From NCBI RefSeq assembly GCF_036850765.1, contig NC_089492.1, positions 70,184,982-70,248,981 of the forward strand: 64,000 nucleotides of DNA, given 5' to 3'. Below are positions 42,636-52,947 of the stretch, one piece after another. The first letter of the stretch is position 1. Every line of letters begins with the position of its first letter. Made by a program: the position numbers and the translations under genes. The stretch is from Saccopteryx bilineata. Taxonomy: Eukaryota > Chordata > Mammalia > Chiroptera > Emballonuridae. The notes below the pieces were generated by a model. The model searched no databases. It had not been told where the DNA came from and saw only the letters and a list, made by a program, of their open reading frames with translations.

Positions 42636-44192
42636 TGCGTCTGCTGTCACTAGTAAACTGTCATGAGTGGTACATAATACCTAATAAATAATATCAAGAT
42701 GTTCTACATGAAACAGAGAACAGCTTTTCAGAACAAACGCTTACCTTGCATGGAAGAACATAAAGCTAGAGGCGTGGTCTTCATCCTGTGCCTGGTCTCG
42801 TCTCTGCAGCGTAAAGCAATTCAACCATCAAGAAGAAAAGACACTCCTGGCACAGCGTCTTCTCAAATATTGGGGTGCAGGGGCTTAGCTGCCCCGTACA
42901 ACCTTGTGTAGGCCAGCTCTGTCCCTCTGTTTGCAGGATCCTGTCTCCTCCAAATAAAGACAGTTTCCGCATAATCCTTTTGAAGCCCCAGTGCCTCTCC
43001 AGGCACTTAGTAGGAGCGCAGTAAATGTTCACTGGCTGAGTGAATCCCGCAGGCTCAGCTGTGTGCATGGCATGGGGAGCACCCACTCCCGGCCCAGCAC
43101 AAAGCCCAGCTCGGCCCTCTTCCCAGACTCCCTGGCCATTCCCGTGACTCACCATGCTGTCATAGGGGGTCTCAGTAACAACTGTGTGGAAACCTTCATT
43201 CATTAAAATCCAAACTTGAAAGTAGTCAGAATGGCCAGTACATCTGTGTACTCACTGCCTCTTACTCCTTAGAGGGGACACATGGCATGCAAGTTAAGGC
43301 TGCTTTGTCTCTTTGGGGACAGCCAGGCAGCACCCAAATGCTGGGAGCACTCCCTTCACTGTTTAACAGCCAATGTAAAGGACACCAGTCTTAGAGCCAA
43401 CGTGGCTTTTAAACCTGGCTGTGATGTACACCATTCAGCCTTTGATTAAAAACTTGACCTCTCTTTGAACTGCTGCACCGTTTTCTCAGATGGAATACTG
43501 AAAACAGTGCCCCCGGCCCTGCCCACCAGTGTGAGAGCAAGTGAGAGACACGGACATGCCCGGTGCAGAGTAGCTTCTCTGCAAACGTTAGCGTCCTCCC
43601 CACAGGCTGTGGGCAGGGCCACGCTGGCCAACAAGTGACATTGAACCTGTGTTTGTAGGTGAGGAGTGCACAGCAAGAGAGAATAAGGCATCGCTGGGGG
43701 CTCAGAGTTTGTGCAATAGCCATGGGGAGTAAGGCCATGATGCAAATCCACAGTCTCCACAATGTGGTGGGGGCTCCCCCCACAAAAGTCTTTTCATTTA
43801 GAACAAAGGCCAGTTCACAACTTCCTCTGTGAGTCACGTGGGGGCTAGTACAGTCCCAGTACCCACCCAAGCTATACCTGTTAGCCTGTCCACCTTCAGG
43901 TGAGCCAGCATCTCTCCTCCTGCAGATTTCAGCTCTCCCTGGAATCGCATTTCTTGGAACTCCTGTCTTCTGATAGCAGACCAAGCAATGCTTACAGTTT
44001 GGACAGTATATGAAATACACGTCCTATGTGTAGCATTGTCCGTATTTCCAGGAGCAGCATCAAGAGACAAGTGTAGACTTGCTCCCCGGGCACATTCCTA
44101 GCCTTAGTTTAAGATAAATTGGGGCTGCTGGGTCTCCTGTCAGTGGGAGGCCATCTTTTCATTTATCTTTGCCTTCCTGAGTTTGTGTAAAA
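42636..44192. other. Mostly unrecognised; L2 and MIR fragments
   Basis: 42960-43050 ('ccagtgcctctccaggcact', 'gcagtaaatgttcactggct') looks like a sense L2 end. 43370-43500 ('ggcttttaaacctggctgtg', 'ttttctcagatggaatactg') looks like sense MIR. Minus-strand open frames of 140 (42781-43203) and 203 codons (43409-44020) are compositionally unremarkable; the latter overlaps the MIR fragment, which argues against a gene. Confidence 0.4.
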
Positions 44193-44208
44193 TGCAGTGC
44201 TCATTTTT

Positions 44209-44581
44209 ATGTTTTTGGGTTGTTTTTTTTTATTATTTTCTGAAGTTGGAAACAGGGAGGCAGTCAGACAGACTCCCGCATGCGCCCGACTGGGATCCAT
44301 GTCCACCAGGGGGCGATGCTCTGCCCATCTGGGGCGTCGCTCTGTTGCCACCAGAGCCATTCTAGCACCTGAGGCAGAGGCCACAGAGCCATCCTCAGCG
44401 CCGGGACCAACTTTGCTCCAATGGAGCCTTGGCTGCAGGAGGGGAAGAGAGAGACAGGAAGGAGAGGGGGAGGAGTGGAGAAGCAGATGGGCGCTTCTCC
44501 TGTGTGCCCTGGCCGGGAATCGAACACGGGACTCCTGCACTCCAGGCCGATGCTCTACCACTGAGCCAACCAGCCAGGGCC
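44209..44581 (-). mobile_element. SINE, family A, antisense
   Basis: From a T-rich end through 'gttggaaacagggaggcagt', one 'gggggcgatgctctgcccat' unit and 'gaatcgaacacgggactcct' to the head complement 'gagccaaccagccagggc'. The 16 bp 'tgcagtgctcattttt' is exact at 44193-44208 and 44582-44597. Confidence 0.93.
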
Positions 44582-44597
44582 TGCAGTGCTCATTTTT

Positions 44598-45579
44598 TAA
44601 AAAAGATATCACTGAGGCTGTCCAACATTGTTTAGGAGGAATCTAAGGCAAAGTGTCCTTGCCATAGGGAGTGATCAGAATTACTTGGGGACATCCCACA
44701 GTTATTGACAGTGTCTTAAAATGAGGCCGCTGGTGAAAAGACCAAAAGCCTTTCACGACGCTCTGATGAGGTACTGCTAAGCACCTCTGGGACATCCTGT
44801 CCGTCAGCCAGCACAATATCCACCCGAGCCCGCAGCTGGGACTTTTCCAACTGCACATAATAGCAGGCAGAGCCAGACTGGGAGGCGCAGTCCAGCCCTG
44901 TCCCTCCACGGCATATCATCTAAAACATGTCGGGAGATGGTTGCTCAGAGGCCAAGCCGGGACAGGACCGGTTGTGCAGATGAAATGTTTACATTGTGGT
45001 GAGGCTCTTGTCAGCTGCTGGGAACAAACAACATCTGTCACAGTTCTGCGGCTGGAGGCCCTCATCACCTTCGTGTCACAAACAGGAGGAGGCTGGCCCG
45101 ACTCTGACACCATCTGTGTGCCAGGGACTTGAGCCAAGAGGCCTGGCCCTCGAGGGCTTAATTTCACCCCATCCAGACTAATAGCATTGCATCCTCTCTG
45201 TCACTTGCCTAACCTGCCACAGCCTCGAAGCACACCCACAACTGATAATGTCTGGCTTCCACAAGTCCTGGGCTCTTTCCTTTCTTTCCACCTCTGATCT
45301 TATGCTCACCTCCTCAAGAGCTGTCATCCTGACAACAGTGACTGCTAGCACTGTCATCTTCTTCCACAAGGAAACACACCTGTCCTCCTCCTGGGCCCTT
45401 GCTGCACCCTCAGCCACAACCGGGCGAGGGACATCCCCCCAGCAAGGCTTGGATGACAGATTATCATCCTGGGCAAGAAGAGGACAGACATGTCCTCAAA
45501 GTGAAGAAAGGGAAGCTAGTCTTCTGCCTCCCACTGTCCCCTCGTCCTTTGGCCTTGACCCTCCCTTGCTCCTCAAGGT
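44598..45579. other. Unrecognised, relatively GC-rich stretch
   Basis: Several overlapping open frames on both strands (for example 194 codons at 45248-45832 +). The long + frame runs through the MER5-like repeat at 45580-45720, which argues against a gene. No domain recognised. Confidence 0.4.
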
Positions 45580-45720
45580 GTGGCCCATGGACCAGCAACA
45601 TCAGCATCACCTGGGGTCCTGCCAGCATATCAGACCCACCCATACCCACTGGCTCAGAATCTGCAGTTTAACAAGATCTCCCTACACAGGGTCGGGATCC
45701 AGAAACCTGGCTCTGAGTCT
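45580..45720. mobile_element. MER5A-like hAT-Charlie fragment
   Basis: 'tgtggcccatggaccagcaa', 'catcagcatcacctggggtc' and 'ctggctcagaatctgcagtt' correspond to one half of the ancient mammalian MER5A/B element. Diverged and truncated. Confidence 0.65.
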
Positions 45721-46762
45721 TAGGTTAATGATCAGATACATGATTGTTTTATATCAACACCAAGTGACGGGAAATCTCTGCTCACTCCAAATCTTACAGG
45801 AAGATATAATAAAGGCACTCAAACATCAGTAGACCAGAAGCACAGCTCCGCAGAGGTTCATTGTGAATAGTAGTAGCAATAATGCCTACAGGTCTGGCTA
45901 CCTTTGCCTGCCCCCAGCTCAGACAGGTTCTTATTAAGTGGCAGTGCCCAGACAGTAGCAGGGGATGCTTCCTCTGCTGGCCTCTCCGCCCTCAAGCCGG
46001 GGAGGCCCTGGGCCTCACTTCTGCCTTCTGCTTCAGCCGGAGAAGAGCCAAGGACAACCATTTGGAAGTTCCTTGTCACTCAGAGGCCATTAAATTTTTA
46101 CAAGATGAAAAGTACTTTTTCCAGAAATAAAACCCAGAATTATCATTTCAGTAGGCTGGGTAAAGGTACCGTTTCTTTTTATGGCTTCAAATAAGAGCAG
46201 TTCTATGGCAACCCAACATTTCTTCTTCTGATTCCACAATCTTTTGTTCTTAGCATAAAAAAAATCATCATCATCATCATAGTAAAGTATTCAGGTGTCA
46301 TTGAGACCCTCAGTGCCCACTCATCAAGTTCCTGAGGCATCGCCATCCTCCACAGTGGGGACGATTTCTCAGCTGTCACAGCGCAGTATTGCTGTTACCT
46401 CTCTGGCCCTTAGTTTCCCCATCTACAGTAAGCTTTCACAAAGAAACGAAAAGCTCAGATGCCTGCAGGAGCCACTCATGGAATGAAAGTGACTGAAGGG
46501 GTGGGAAGGGGCAACAAAAGCAGGATGTAAAGGAACGAGGTCCCAGTCATCGCTAGGTGATGACCACAGCTCCTTCCAGCTCATTCAGTGGCCCTGTTTG
46601 GATTACATCAAAATGACGTGACACATTATTTTATTTTTGACTATACCAGCTTTTGAGAGAGATTAATTATTGCCTGCACTTATGGTTCCTCTGCAATAGG
46701 GGGCAGTAATGAGACCAGGTCACAGATCCAGCAGCCCCTTTTTTTTCTCTGGATTCCAAACA
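45721..46762. other. Mostly unrecognised; possible MIR near 46350-46440
   Basis: 46350-46440 contains 'ctggcccttagtttccccat', like a sense MIR core. A short (tca)n run lies at 46266-46282. No gene support. Confidence 0.35.
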
Positions 46763-46770
46763 CCATAGCT

Positions 46771-47040
46771 CAGCAATTTTCAAATGTTGTGACACAAGAC
46801 ATTTTAAAACATGCAGTATCTGACTATTTATAGTCTGGGGCCCTGACTTTTTTTTCTTTAGGTTGTCAAATAAAAAAAAAATGACAACAGCCAATACAAC
46901 AACAGTCATCCTATGTGAATGAATCAAAATGATACCTATTATTTCTGTCAGATCAGCAAAAAATTATATTTTCATTGTGCTGCAGAATTTTAGTAATTAC
47001 TTTGTGTGGGCTGTGAGAAGAAAAAGGTTGAAAACCTCTG
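46771..47040. mobile_element. hAT-like non-autonomous DNA transposon (old)
   Basis: Left end 'cagcaattttcaaatgttgt'; right end in reverse complement 'cagaggttttcaaccttttt'. Flanking octamers 'ccatagct' (46763-46770) and 'ccatggat' (47041-47048) match at six of eight positions. Inner phrases 'ttctgtcagatcagcaaaaa' and 'tgctgcagaattttagtaat' resemble an old mammalian element. Confidence 0.65.
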
Positions 47041-47456
47041 CCATGGATGATGGTCAACTAGCAGAGATCCCCAAGGACTGGTTTGCTTATGTTTTGTTGT
47101 TGTTGTTACTGTTATTGTTTTGTTCTGTTCTACACTGTATTTTAAGAAATGGTTTAAATACTCGAAACATTTAAGAATCAGAAGATTTCAGATTTTTAAA
47201 AATAAGTTCATACAGGGAGGAACTGAAGTGTCTGGCATTGGGACAGGGATTGGGGGAAGCCTTCTCCCAGACAGAAGTACTGGCAGAGGTCACTGTTCCT
47301 TTTCTGTACAGAGCCAGCAGGCAGGCGCCATATTGGAGTCTCCAACCACTTGGCTCATACTATTTGCCCTACCCGGCAATTCTCTGAGACCTGCCCCACC
47401 CAACTTGTGGGCCCACTCAAACTGACCTGTATTGGTTTATACTTCAGATTTTCTTT

Positions 47457-47790
47457 CTTTCTTTTTTTTTTTTTTTTTTTTTTTACAGAGACAGAGCAAG
47501 ATAGATAGGGACAGACAGACAGGAACACAGAGAGGTGAGAAGCATCAATCATCAGTTTTTCATTGTGGCACTTTAATTGTTCATTGATTGCTTTCTCATA
47601 TGTGCCTTGACTGAGAGGCTACAGCAGACTGAGTAACCCCTTGCTCAAGCCGGTGACCTTGGGTCCAAGCTGGTGAGCCTTGCTCAAACCAGATGAGCCT
47701 GCACTCAAGCTGGCGACTTTGGGGTCTCGAACCTGGGTCCTCTGCATCCCAGTCCAACGTTCTATCCACTGTGCCACCACCCAGTCAAGC
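47457..47790 (-). mobile_element. SINE, family D, antisense, in the HAL1-like leader
   Basis: A long T run, then 'gagaagcatcaatcatcagt', 'tgattgctttctcatatgtg', 'ggggtctcgaacctgggtcc' and the head complement 'gtgccaccacccagtcaagc'. 'cagattttctt' and 'catattttctt' flank it with one mismatch. Confidence 0.9.
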
Positions 47791-48930
47791 CATATTTTCT
47801 TAAAATCTCTCAAACAAGCAGCATCTGGCCTAGGCATGCCCTGTACCTCTTGCTAAGTGGCCCCAGGTCAAACATTAGTGGCAGTCAGCCTTGGTTCTCA
47901 GTTTGGCCTCTCTGGGGCACCTCTGGGTCCAACACAGGTAACAGCCATCTGTAAACTGCGTTGTAGCTTATGCTGGGTGGCTCCCAGCAGAACTCAGGTG
48001 GTGGCTGACCTTGGCCTACACTTCCCTCCAGAAGGCCCCAGAGCTAGCACACCTGGTGAACAGCTTCAGACTACATCAAAGTGCCATCCAGCCACCTCCA
48101 CAATCGACCCTCTCAAGGAGCAGACTCAGCAGGCACCAGAGCCCCACTGAAGTAAGTCCTGCTCTGTGAGGTTGGCCCCTGCCCGGCTGATCTTCCATGG
48201 TAGACAGAGCAAGTCTGTGCAGCTGATCACTTGGGGGTAAATCTCTCCCATTGATGTGCTAATGGCAATCAAGGCTTAACTACAACAGGAGGAGGATGTA
48301 TACAGTCCACACAGGGAATAGAGGGACACACCTAGAGTTCCCAGGTTGGATGACTAAGGACACTGCCACTGGACCTCATAGAACAGCTACTGCATAAGGC
48401 CACATTACCAAGCCCAGGAAACATAACAGCTATACACAATACATAGAAACACAAGGAGTCTTCCAAAATGAGGAGACAAAGAAACATGCCCCAAATGAAA
48501 GAACAGAACAAAACTCCAGAGAAAGAACTAAACAAAATGGAGACAAGCAATTTACATAGAGTTCAAAACACTGGTTATAAGTATGCTCAATGAACTTAGG
48601 GAAGAGTAGATGAACTTAGAATTTCAACAAGGAGATAGAAAACATAACAAAACTAGAAATAAAAAAAGAACCAGTCAGAAATGAAGGCTACACTATCTGA
48701 AATGAAGAATACATTACAGGGAATCAGCAGTGGAGTAGATGAAGCAGAAGATCAAATCAGAGATGTGGAAGATAAGGAAGCCGAAAACACCCAATCAGTC
48801 AGAAAAAAAAAAGAATCCAAAAAAGTGAGGTTAGTATTAAGAGCCTCTGTGACAACTTCAAACCAACATTCATATCCGTGGGTGCCAAAAGGAGAAGAGA
48901 GAGAACAAGGAATCAAAAACCTATGGGAAA

Positions 48931-49047
48931 CCTGACTTGTGGTGGCGCAGTGAATAAAGTGTCAACCTGGAGTGCTGAGGTCACTGGTTTGAAGCCCTGA
49001 GCTTGCCCAGTGAAGGCACATATGGGAGTTGATGCTTCCTGCTCCTC

Positions 49048-49089
<42 letters not shown>

Positions 49090-49120
49090 GAAATGAATAA
49101 AGTTTAAAAAAAAAGAAAAA
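48931..49120 (+). mobile_element. SINE, family C, in the HAL1-like ORF1
   Basis: Head 'cctgacttgtggtggcgcag', B-box region 'tcactggtttgaagccctga', 'ggcacatatgggagttgatg', (ct)n and an A-rich tail. It lies between two ORF1 pieces. Target duplications are not clear. Confidence 0.87.
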
Positions 49121-49476
49121 GAAAACTTGTGTGAAAAAAATGACAGAAAACTTCCCTAACCCGGTGAAGGAAATAGACATACAAGTCCAGGAAGAGCAGA
49201 GAGTTTCAAACAAGATGAACTCAAAGAGGCCCACACCAAGACACATTATAATTAAAATGCCAAAGTTTAAAGACAAAGAGAGAATCTTAAAAGCAGCAAG
49301 AGAAAAGCAGTTAGTTACCTATAAGGGGTGCTCCCATAAGACTGTCAGCTGATTTTCCAACAGAACTTCATCAGCTAGAAGAGATTGACAAGAAATATTC
49401 AAAGTAATGAAAAGCAAGGACCTACAACCAAGATTATTCTACCCAGCAAAGCTATCATTTACAATCAAAAGACATA

Positions 49477-49828
49477 GAGCCTGACCAGGCGGTGGCACAG
49501 TGGATAGAGTGTCAGACTGGGATGCAGAGGACCCAGGTTTGAGTCCCCGAGGTCACCAGCTGGAGCGTGGGCTCATCTGGCTTGAGCAAAGCTTACCAGC
49601 TTGGACCCAAGGTTGCTGGCTTGAACAAGGGGTTACTCGGTCTGCTGAAGGCCCATGGTCAAGGCACATATGAGAAAGCAATCAATGAACAACTAAGGTG
49701 TCGCAACAAAAAACTGATGATTGATGCTTCTCATCTCTCTCTGTTCCTGTCTGTCTGTCCCTATCTATCCCTCTCTCTGACTCTCTCTCTGTCCCTGTAA
49801 AAAAATAATAAATAAAATAAAATAAAAT
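49477..49828 (+). mobile_element. SINE, family D, in the HAL1-like ORF1
   Basis: Head 'gagcctgaccaggcggtggc', B-box region 'cccaggtttgagtccccgag', 'caatcaatgaacaactaagg', 'gattgatgcttctcatctct' and an (aaaat)n tail. 'aaaagacata' is exact at 49467-49476 and 49829-49838. Confidence 0.93.
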
Positions 49829-50193
49829 AAAAGACATACAGAGAGCTTCCAAGACAAGTAAAAGTTAAAGGATTTCAGCACCACCAAACTAGTATTACAT
49901 AAAATGTTAGATTCTTCTTCAAAAAGAAGAAAAGAAAGATAAAAAATATGAATAATAAAATGGCAATAAATACATATCTATCAATAATTGAATCTAAAAA
50001 ACAGGATAAATAAACAAGCAGAAAAGAAACAGACTCATGGTTACAGAGAATATTTTGACAGTTGTCAGATGGGAGAGGCATTGGGGTAAAGGGTGAAAAA
50101 GATGAAGGGAATAAGTACAAATTGACAGTTACAAAATAGTTATGGGGATTAAAGTACCGGATAGGGAATTTGGTCAATACTATTATAACTATG

Positions 50194-50745
50194 GGCCTTG
50201 ACTGGGTAGCTAAGTTGGTTAGAGTGTTTTCCTGATATGCCAAGGTTGCAGGTTCAATCCCTGGTCAGGGCACATAAAAGAAACAACCAGCCTGACCAGA
50301 CAGTGGCGCAGTGGATAGAGCATCAGACTGGGATGTGGAGGACCCAGGTTCAAGATCACTCGCCAGCTTGAGCGCAAGCTCATCTGGTTTGAGCAAGGCT
50401 CACCAGCTTGAGCCCAAGGTCGGTGGCTCGAGCAAGGGGTCACTTGGTCTGCTGTAGCCCCCAGTCAAGGCACATATGAGAAATCAATCAACGAACAACT
50501 AAGGAACTGCAACAAAGAATTGATGTTTCTCATCCCTCTCCCTTCCTGTCTGTCTGTCCCTATCTGTCCCTCTCTCTGACTCTCTCTGTCTCTCTCTCTC
50601 TCACACACACACAAAAAAAAAGAAAAGAAAAGAAAAGAAACAAACAATAAATGCATAACTAAGGGGAACAAGAAATCAATCCTTTTTCCTCTCTCTTCTT
50701 TTCTCTCTAAAGTCAATAAATAAATTTTTAAAAAATTAATATAAA
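50194..50745 (+). mobile_element. SINE, family E1, split by a family D SINE
   Basis: Head 'ggccttgactgggtagctaa' and B box 'caggttcaatccctggtcag' before 50287. After the nested SINE it resumes 'ataaatgcataactaagggg' and ends 'agtcaataaataaa'. The 13 bp 'tattataactatg' is exact at 50181-50193 and 50746-50758. Confidence 0.9.
50287..50633 (+). mobile_element. SINE, family D, nested in SINE E1
   Basis: Head 'ccagcctgaccagacagtgg', 'gaggacccaggttcaagatc', 'aaatcaatcaacgaacaact' and a (ca)n/(aaaag)n tail. 'aaaagaaacaa' flanks it at 50276-50286 and 50634-50644. Two insertion generations inside the HAL1-like element. Confidence 0.92.
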
Positions 50746-50890
50746 TATTATAACTATGTATGTTGTCAGATGGGTACTAAATTTATTGGGATAATCACTT
50801 AGTAAGTTATATAATATCTAATCACTGGGTTTTACACCTGATAGTAATGTAATATTGTATGTCAACTGTAATTGAAAAATAGAAAATGAT

Positions 50891-51581
50891 TTTTTTTAAG
50901 TCCAGATTTCTGGCTTCATGTAAATTGGAAAATAAAGGACACTCATCCCTACCGCACTATGTGGCTCCAATCAGCTTAATCTCTAGCCACTTTCCACTTT
51001 AGAGCCCTCTCCCATCCCCCACTACCCCCTCTACTTCCCAAAGTCTCACCCCTGCCCTTGTTACACTCCTGATGGTGACCCACCTGGTGGCAGAGGGCAT
51101 TTTTTTCCCAATCCCTTTTTATAGCCTGAAGGGAAGCTAGGTTCCCTGTCATGGCTACTGTCTGAGAAGCCAGATGGTTGAGAACATGGCTGGTGGGAGA
51201 GCCCACTTCATTTGGTTTACAAAGCACTGTCATGTTTCTTTATCTCAGAATATCATATTTTTCAAAATAAGAAAAAAGAAATACTCTGATAATCTAACAG
51301 GATGCAGCCACCGGCGAGCATCTGATGGTGGTTCAGCAGGCTCCTCTAGCATGGGCATCGCACTGGCGCTGGCCACTCCTCAGAACCTTCTACAGCCCAG
51401 GCTCTGTATTACCTGGGGACAGCTCCTTCATCTTCACTGGCCTGGCTACAGGGATGCTCTGGGTCTCAGTTTACTAATTGCCTTTGGTGCTGCATTTCAC
51501 TTTAATTGCATAAAAACTGCTCATTTGTTGCTGTGTCTTTGCTTTTTTTCTCAGTTATTTCAGATCTATAGAAAAGAATAA
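50891..51581. other. Unrecognised stretch
   Basis: A 135-codon + frame (51174-51581) crosses it with no recognised domain and ends at the next SINE. No gene call. Confidence 0.4.
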
Positions 51582-51960
51582 GCCCTGGCTGGTTGGCTCA
51601 GTGGGAGAGCATCAGCCTGGCATGTGGATGTCCCAAGTTCGATTCCCAATCAAGGCACACAAGAGAAGCGACCATCTACTTCTCTACCCCTCCCTCTTTT
51701 CTCTTTCTCTCTCTCTCTCGTCCACTCCCATAGCCATAGCTCAATTGGTTCAAGCACATCAGCCCTGGGTGCTAAGGATGGCTCCATGGAAACTTTGCCT
51801 TAAGTGCTAAAAATAGCTTATTTGTGAACATGACCCCAGATGGACAGAGCATTGGCCCCAGACAGGGGTTGCCACATGGATCCCAGTCAGGGCACATGCA
51901 GAAGTCTGTCTCTCTCTGTCTCCCCTACTCTCACTTAAAATAAAAGGAAAGAAAATAAGA
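51582..51960 (+). mobile_element. SINE, family B (intermediate to A)
   Basis: Head 'gccctggctggttggctcag', B box 'caagttcgattcccaatcaa', 'ccatctacttctctacccct', 'cagccctgggtgctaaggat', 'gatcccagtcagggcacatg' and an A/G-rich tail. Target duplication ambiguous. Confidence 0.85.
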
Positions 51961-52189
51961 GAAAAGGACGGAGGCAACCTACCCCACCCACCCCCTGTCT
52001 TTATTGAAAGCTAACACCATGCTGCTCAGCTCCAGGTCGTCTTTTCCTAAGGAATAAAACAGTGCAGGTGTGCCTCCCAATGCCACACTCTTTCCTTACT
52101 TCCCAGAGGTAGCCAGCAGCTTAAATTATCATTCTCTTGTATTATTTAAAATACATTTTTTAGGTTTAACTATTTGATGCCAGTTTATT

Positions 52190-52690
52190 TTCATTAAATT
52201 TATTTTATTTTTCAGTTACAGTTGACATACAATCCGGCATTATATTAGTTTCAGGTATACTGCATAGTGGTTAGACATTTATATAACTTACAAAGTGATC
52301 TCCCCAATAAGTCTAGTGTGCACCTGGCATACTGTACATAGTATTTCAATATTATTGACTATATTTCCTGTGCTGTATTTTACTTCCCCATGGGGATACA
52401 GGTTCTCTTTTAAGGGTTAAGTAGTATTTTACTGGAAGGTATGTCATAATTGATATACCTACTTAATGTACATATGAATTGATTCTGACTTTCTGTTATT
52501 ACCAACAACACTGCAATGAATGGTCCTCTATCTGTCTTCCTACACACGTGTGTACAACTCTCTTTACACACCTAGCAATGGAATTGCCAATCACAAGGTA
52601 GCACTTTTTTACTTTTATTTTACCGCCAAATCTTTCTCCAGAATATTTGCATTGCTTTAGCTCTGCTGCCACAGAGCAGAGCTCCTCTTT
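52190..52690 (-). mobile_element. L1 LINE (3'UTR and ORF2 end), antisense
   Basis: 'cagttacagttgacatacaa', 'gtttcaggtatactgcatag' and 'tgatctccccaataagtcta' are antisense L1 3'UTR. 'aacaacactgcaatgaatgg' is from the ORF2 end. Diverged. Confidence 0.75.
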
Positions 52691-52703
52691 CTACATCTTT
52701 TTC

Positions 52704-52751
52704 TTTTTTTTTAATTTTTTATTTATTCATTTTTAGAGAGGAGAGGGAGAG

Positions 52752-52793
<42 letters not shown>

Positions 52794-52934
52794 GACAGAG
52801 AGAGAGAAGGGGGGGGGGAGCTGGAAGCATCAACTCCCATATGTGCCTTGACCAGGCAAGCCCAGGGTTTCGAACCGGCGACCTCAGCATTTCCAGATCG
52901 ACGCTTTATCCCCTGCACCACCACAGGTCAAGCA
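52704..52934 (-). mobile_element. SINE, family C, antisense
   Basis: T-rich end, a long (ga)n and G-rich tract (52736-52820), 'caactcccatatgtgccttg', 'gggtttcgaaccggcgacct' and the head complement 'accaccacaggtcaagca'. 'ctacatctttttc' is exact at 52691-52703 and 52935-52947. Confidence 0.93.
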
Positions 52935-52947
52935 CTACATCTTTTTC

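Larger units (their letters stand above)
47205..50890 (+). mobile_element. HAL1-like LINE (5' region, ORF1, 3'UTR; no ORF2)
   Basis: Without its five SINEs the element is about 2.25 kb. A long 5' leader (47205-48467) precedes a broken ORF1 whose start codon is at 48468 (protein begins MRRQRNMPQMKEQNKTPEKE, then loses frame). Further ORF1-like segments follow at 48680-48930, 49125-49476 ('gcccacaccaagacacatta', 'cttaaaagcagcaagagaaa') and 49839-49910. The sequence then passes straight to a 3'UTR ending near 'tattgtatgtcaactgtaat' (50850). No endonuclease or reverse transcriptase region lies between. This layout is that of HAL1, an ORF1-only L1 relative. Confidence 0.68.

Noticed and set aside
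43409..44020. 203-codon minus-strand open frame
   Set aside because: No domain or signal recognised. It overlaps a probable MIR and shadows other frames; a chance origin is more likely.
44163..44646. 149-codon frames on both strands
   Set aside because: Both are translations of the family A SINE.
45248..45832. 194-codon + frame
   Set aside because: It runs through a MER5-like transposon fragment and has no recognised motif.
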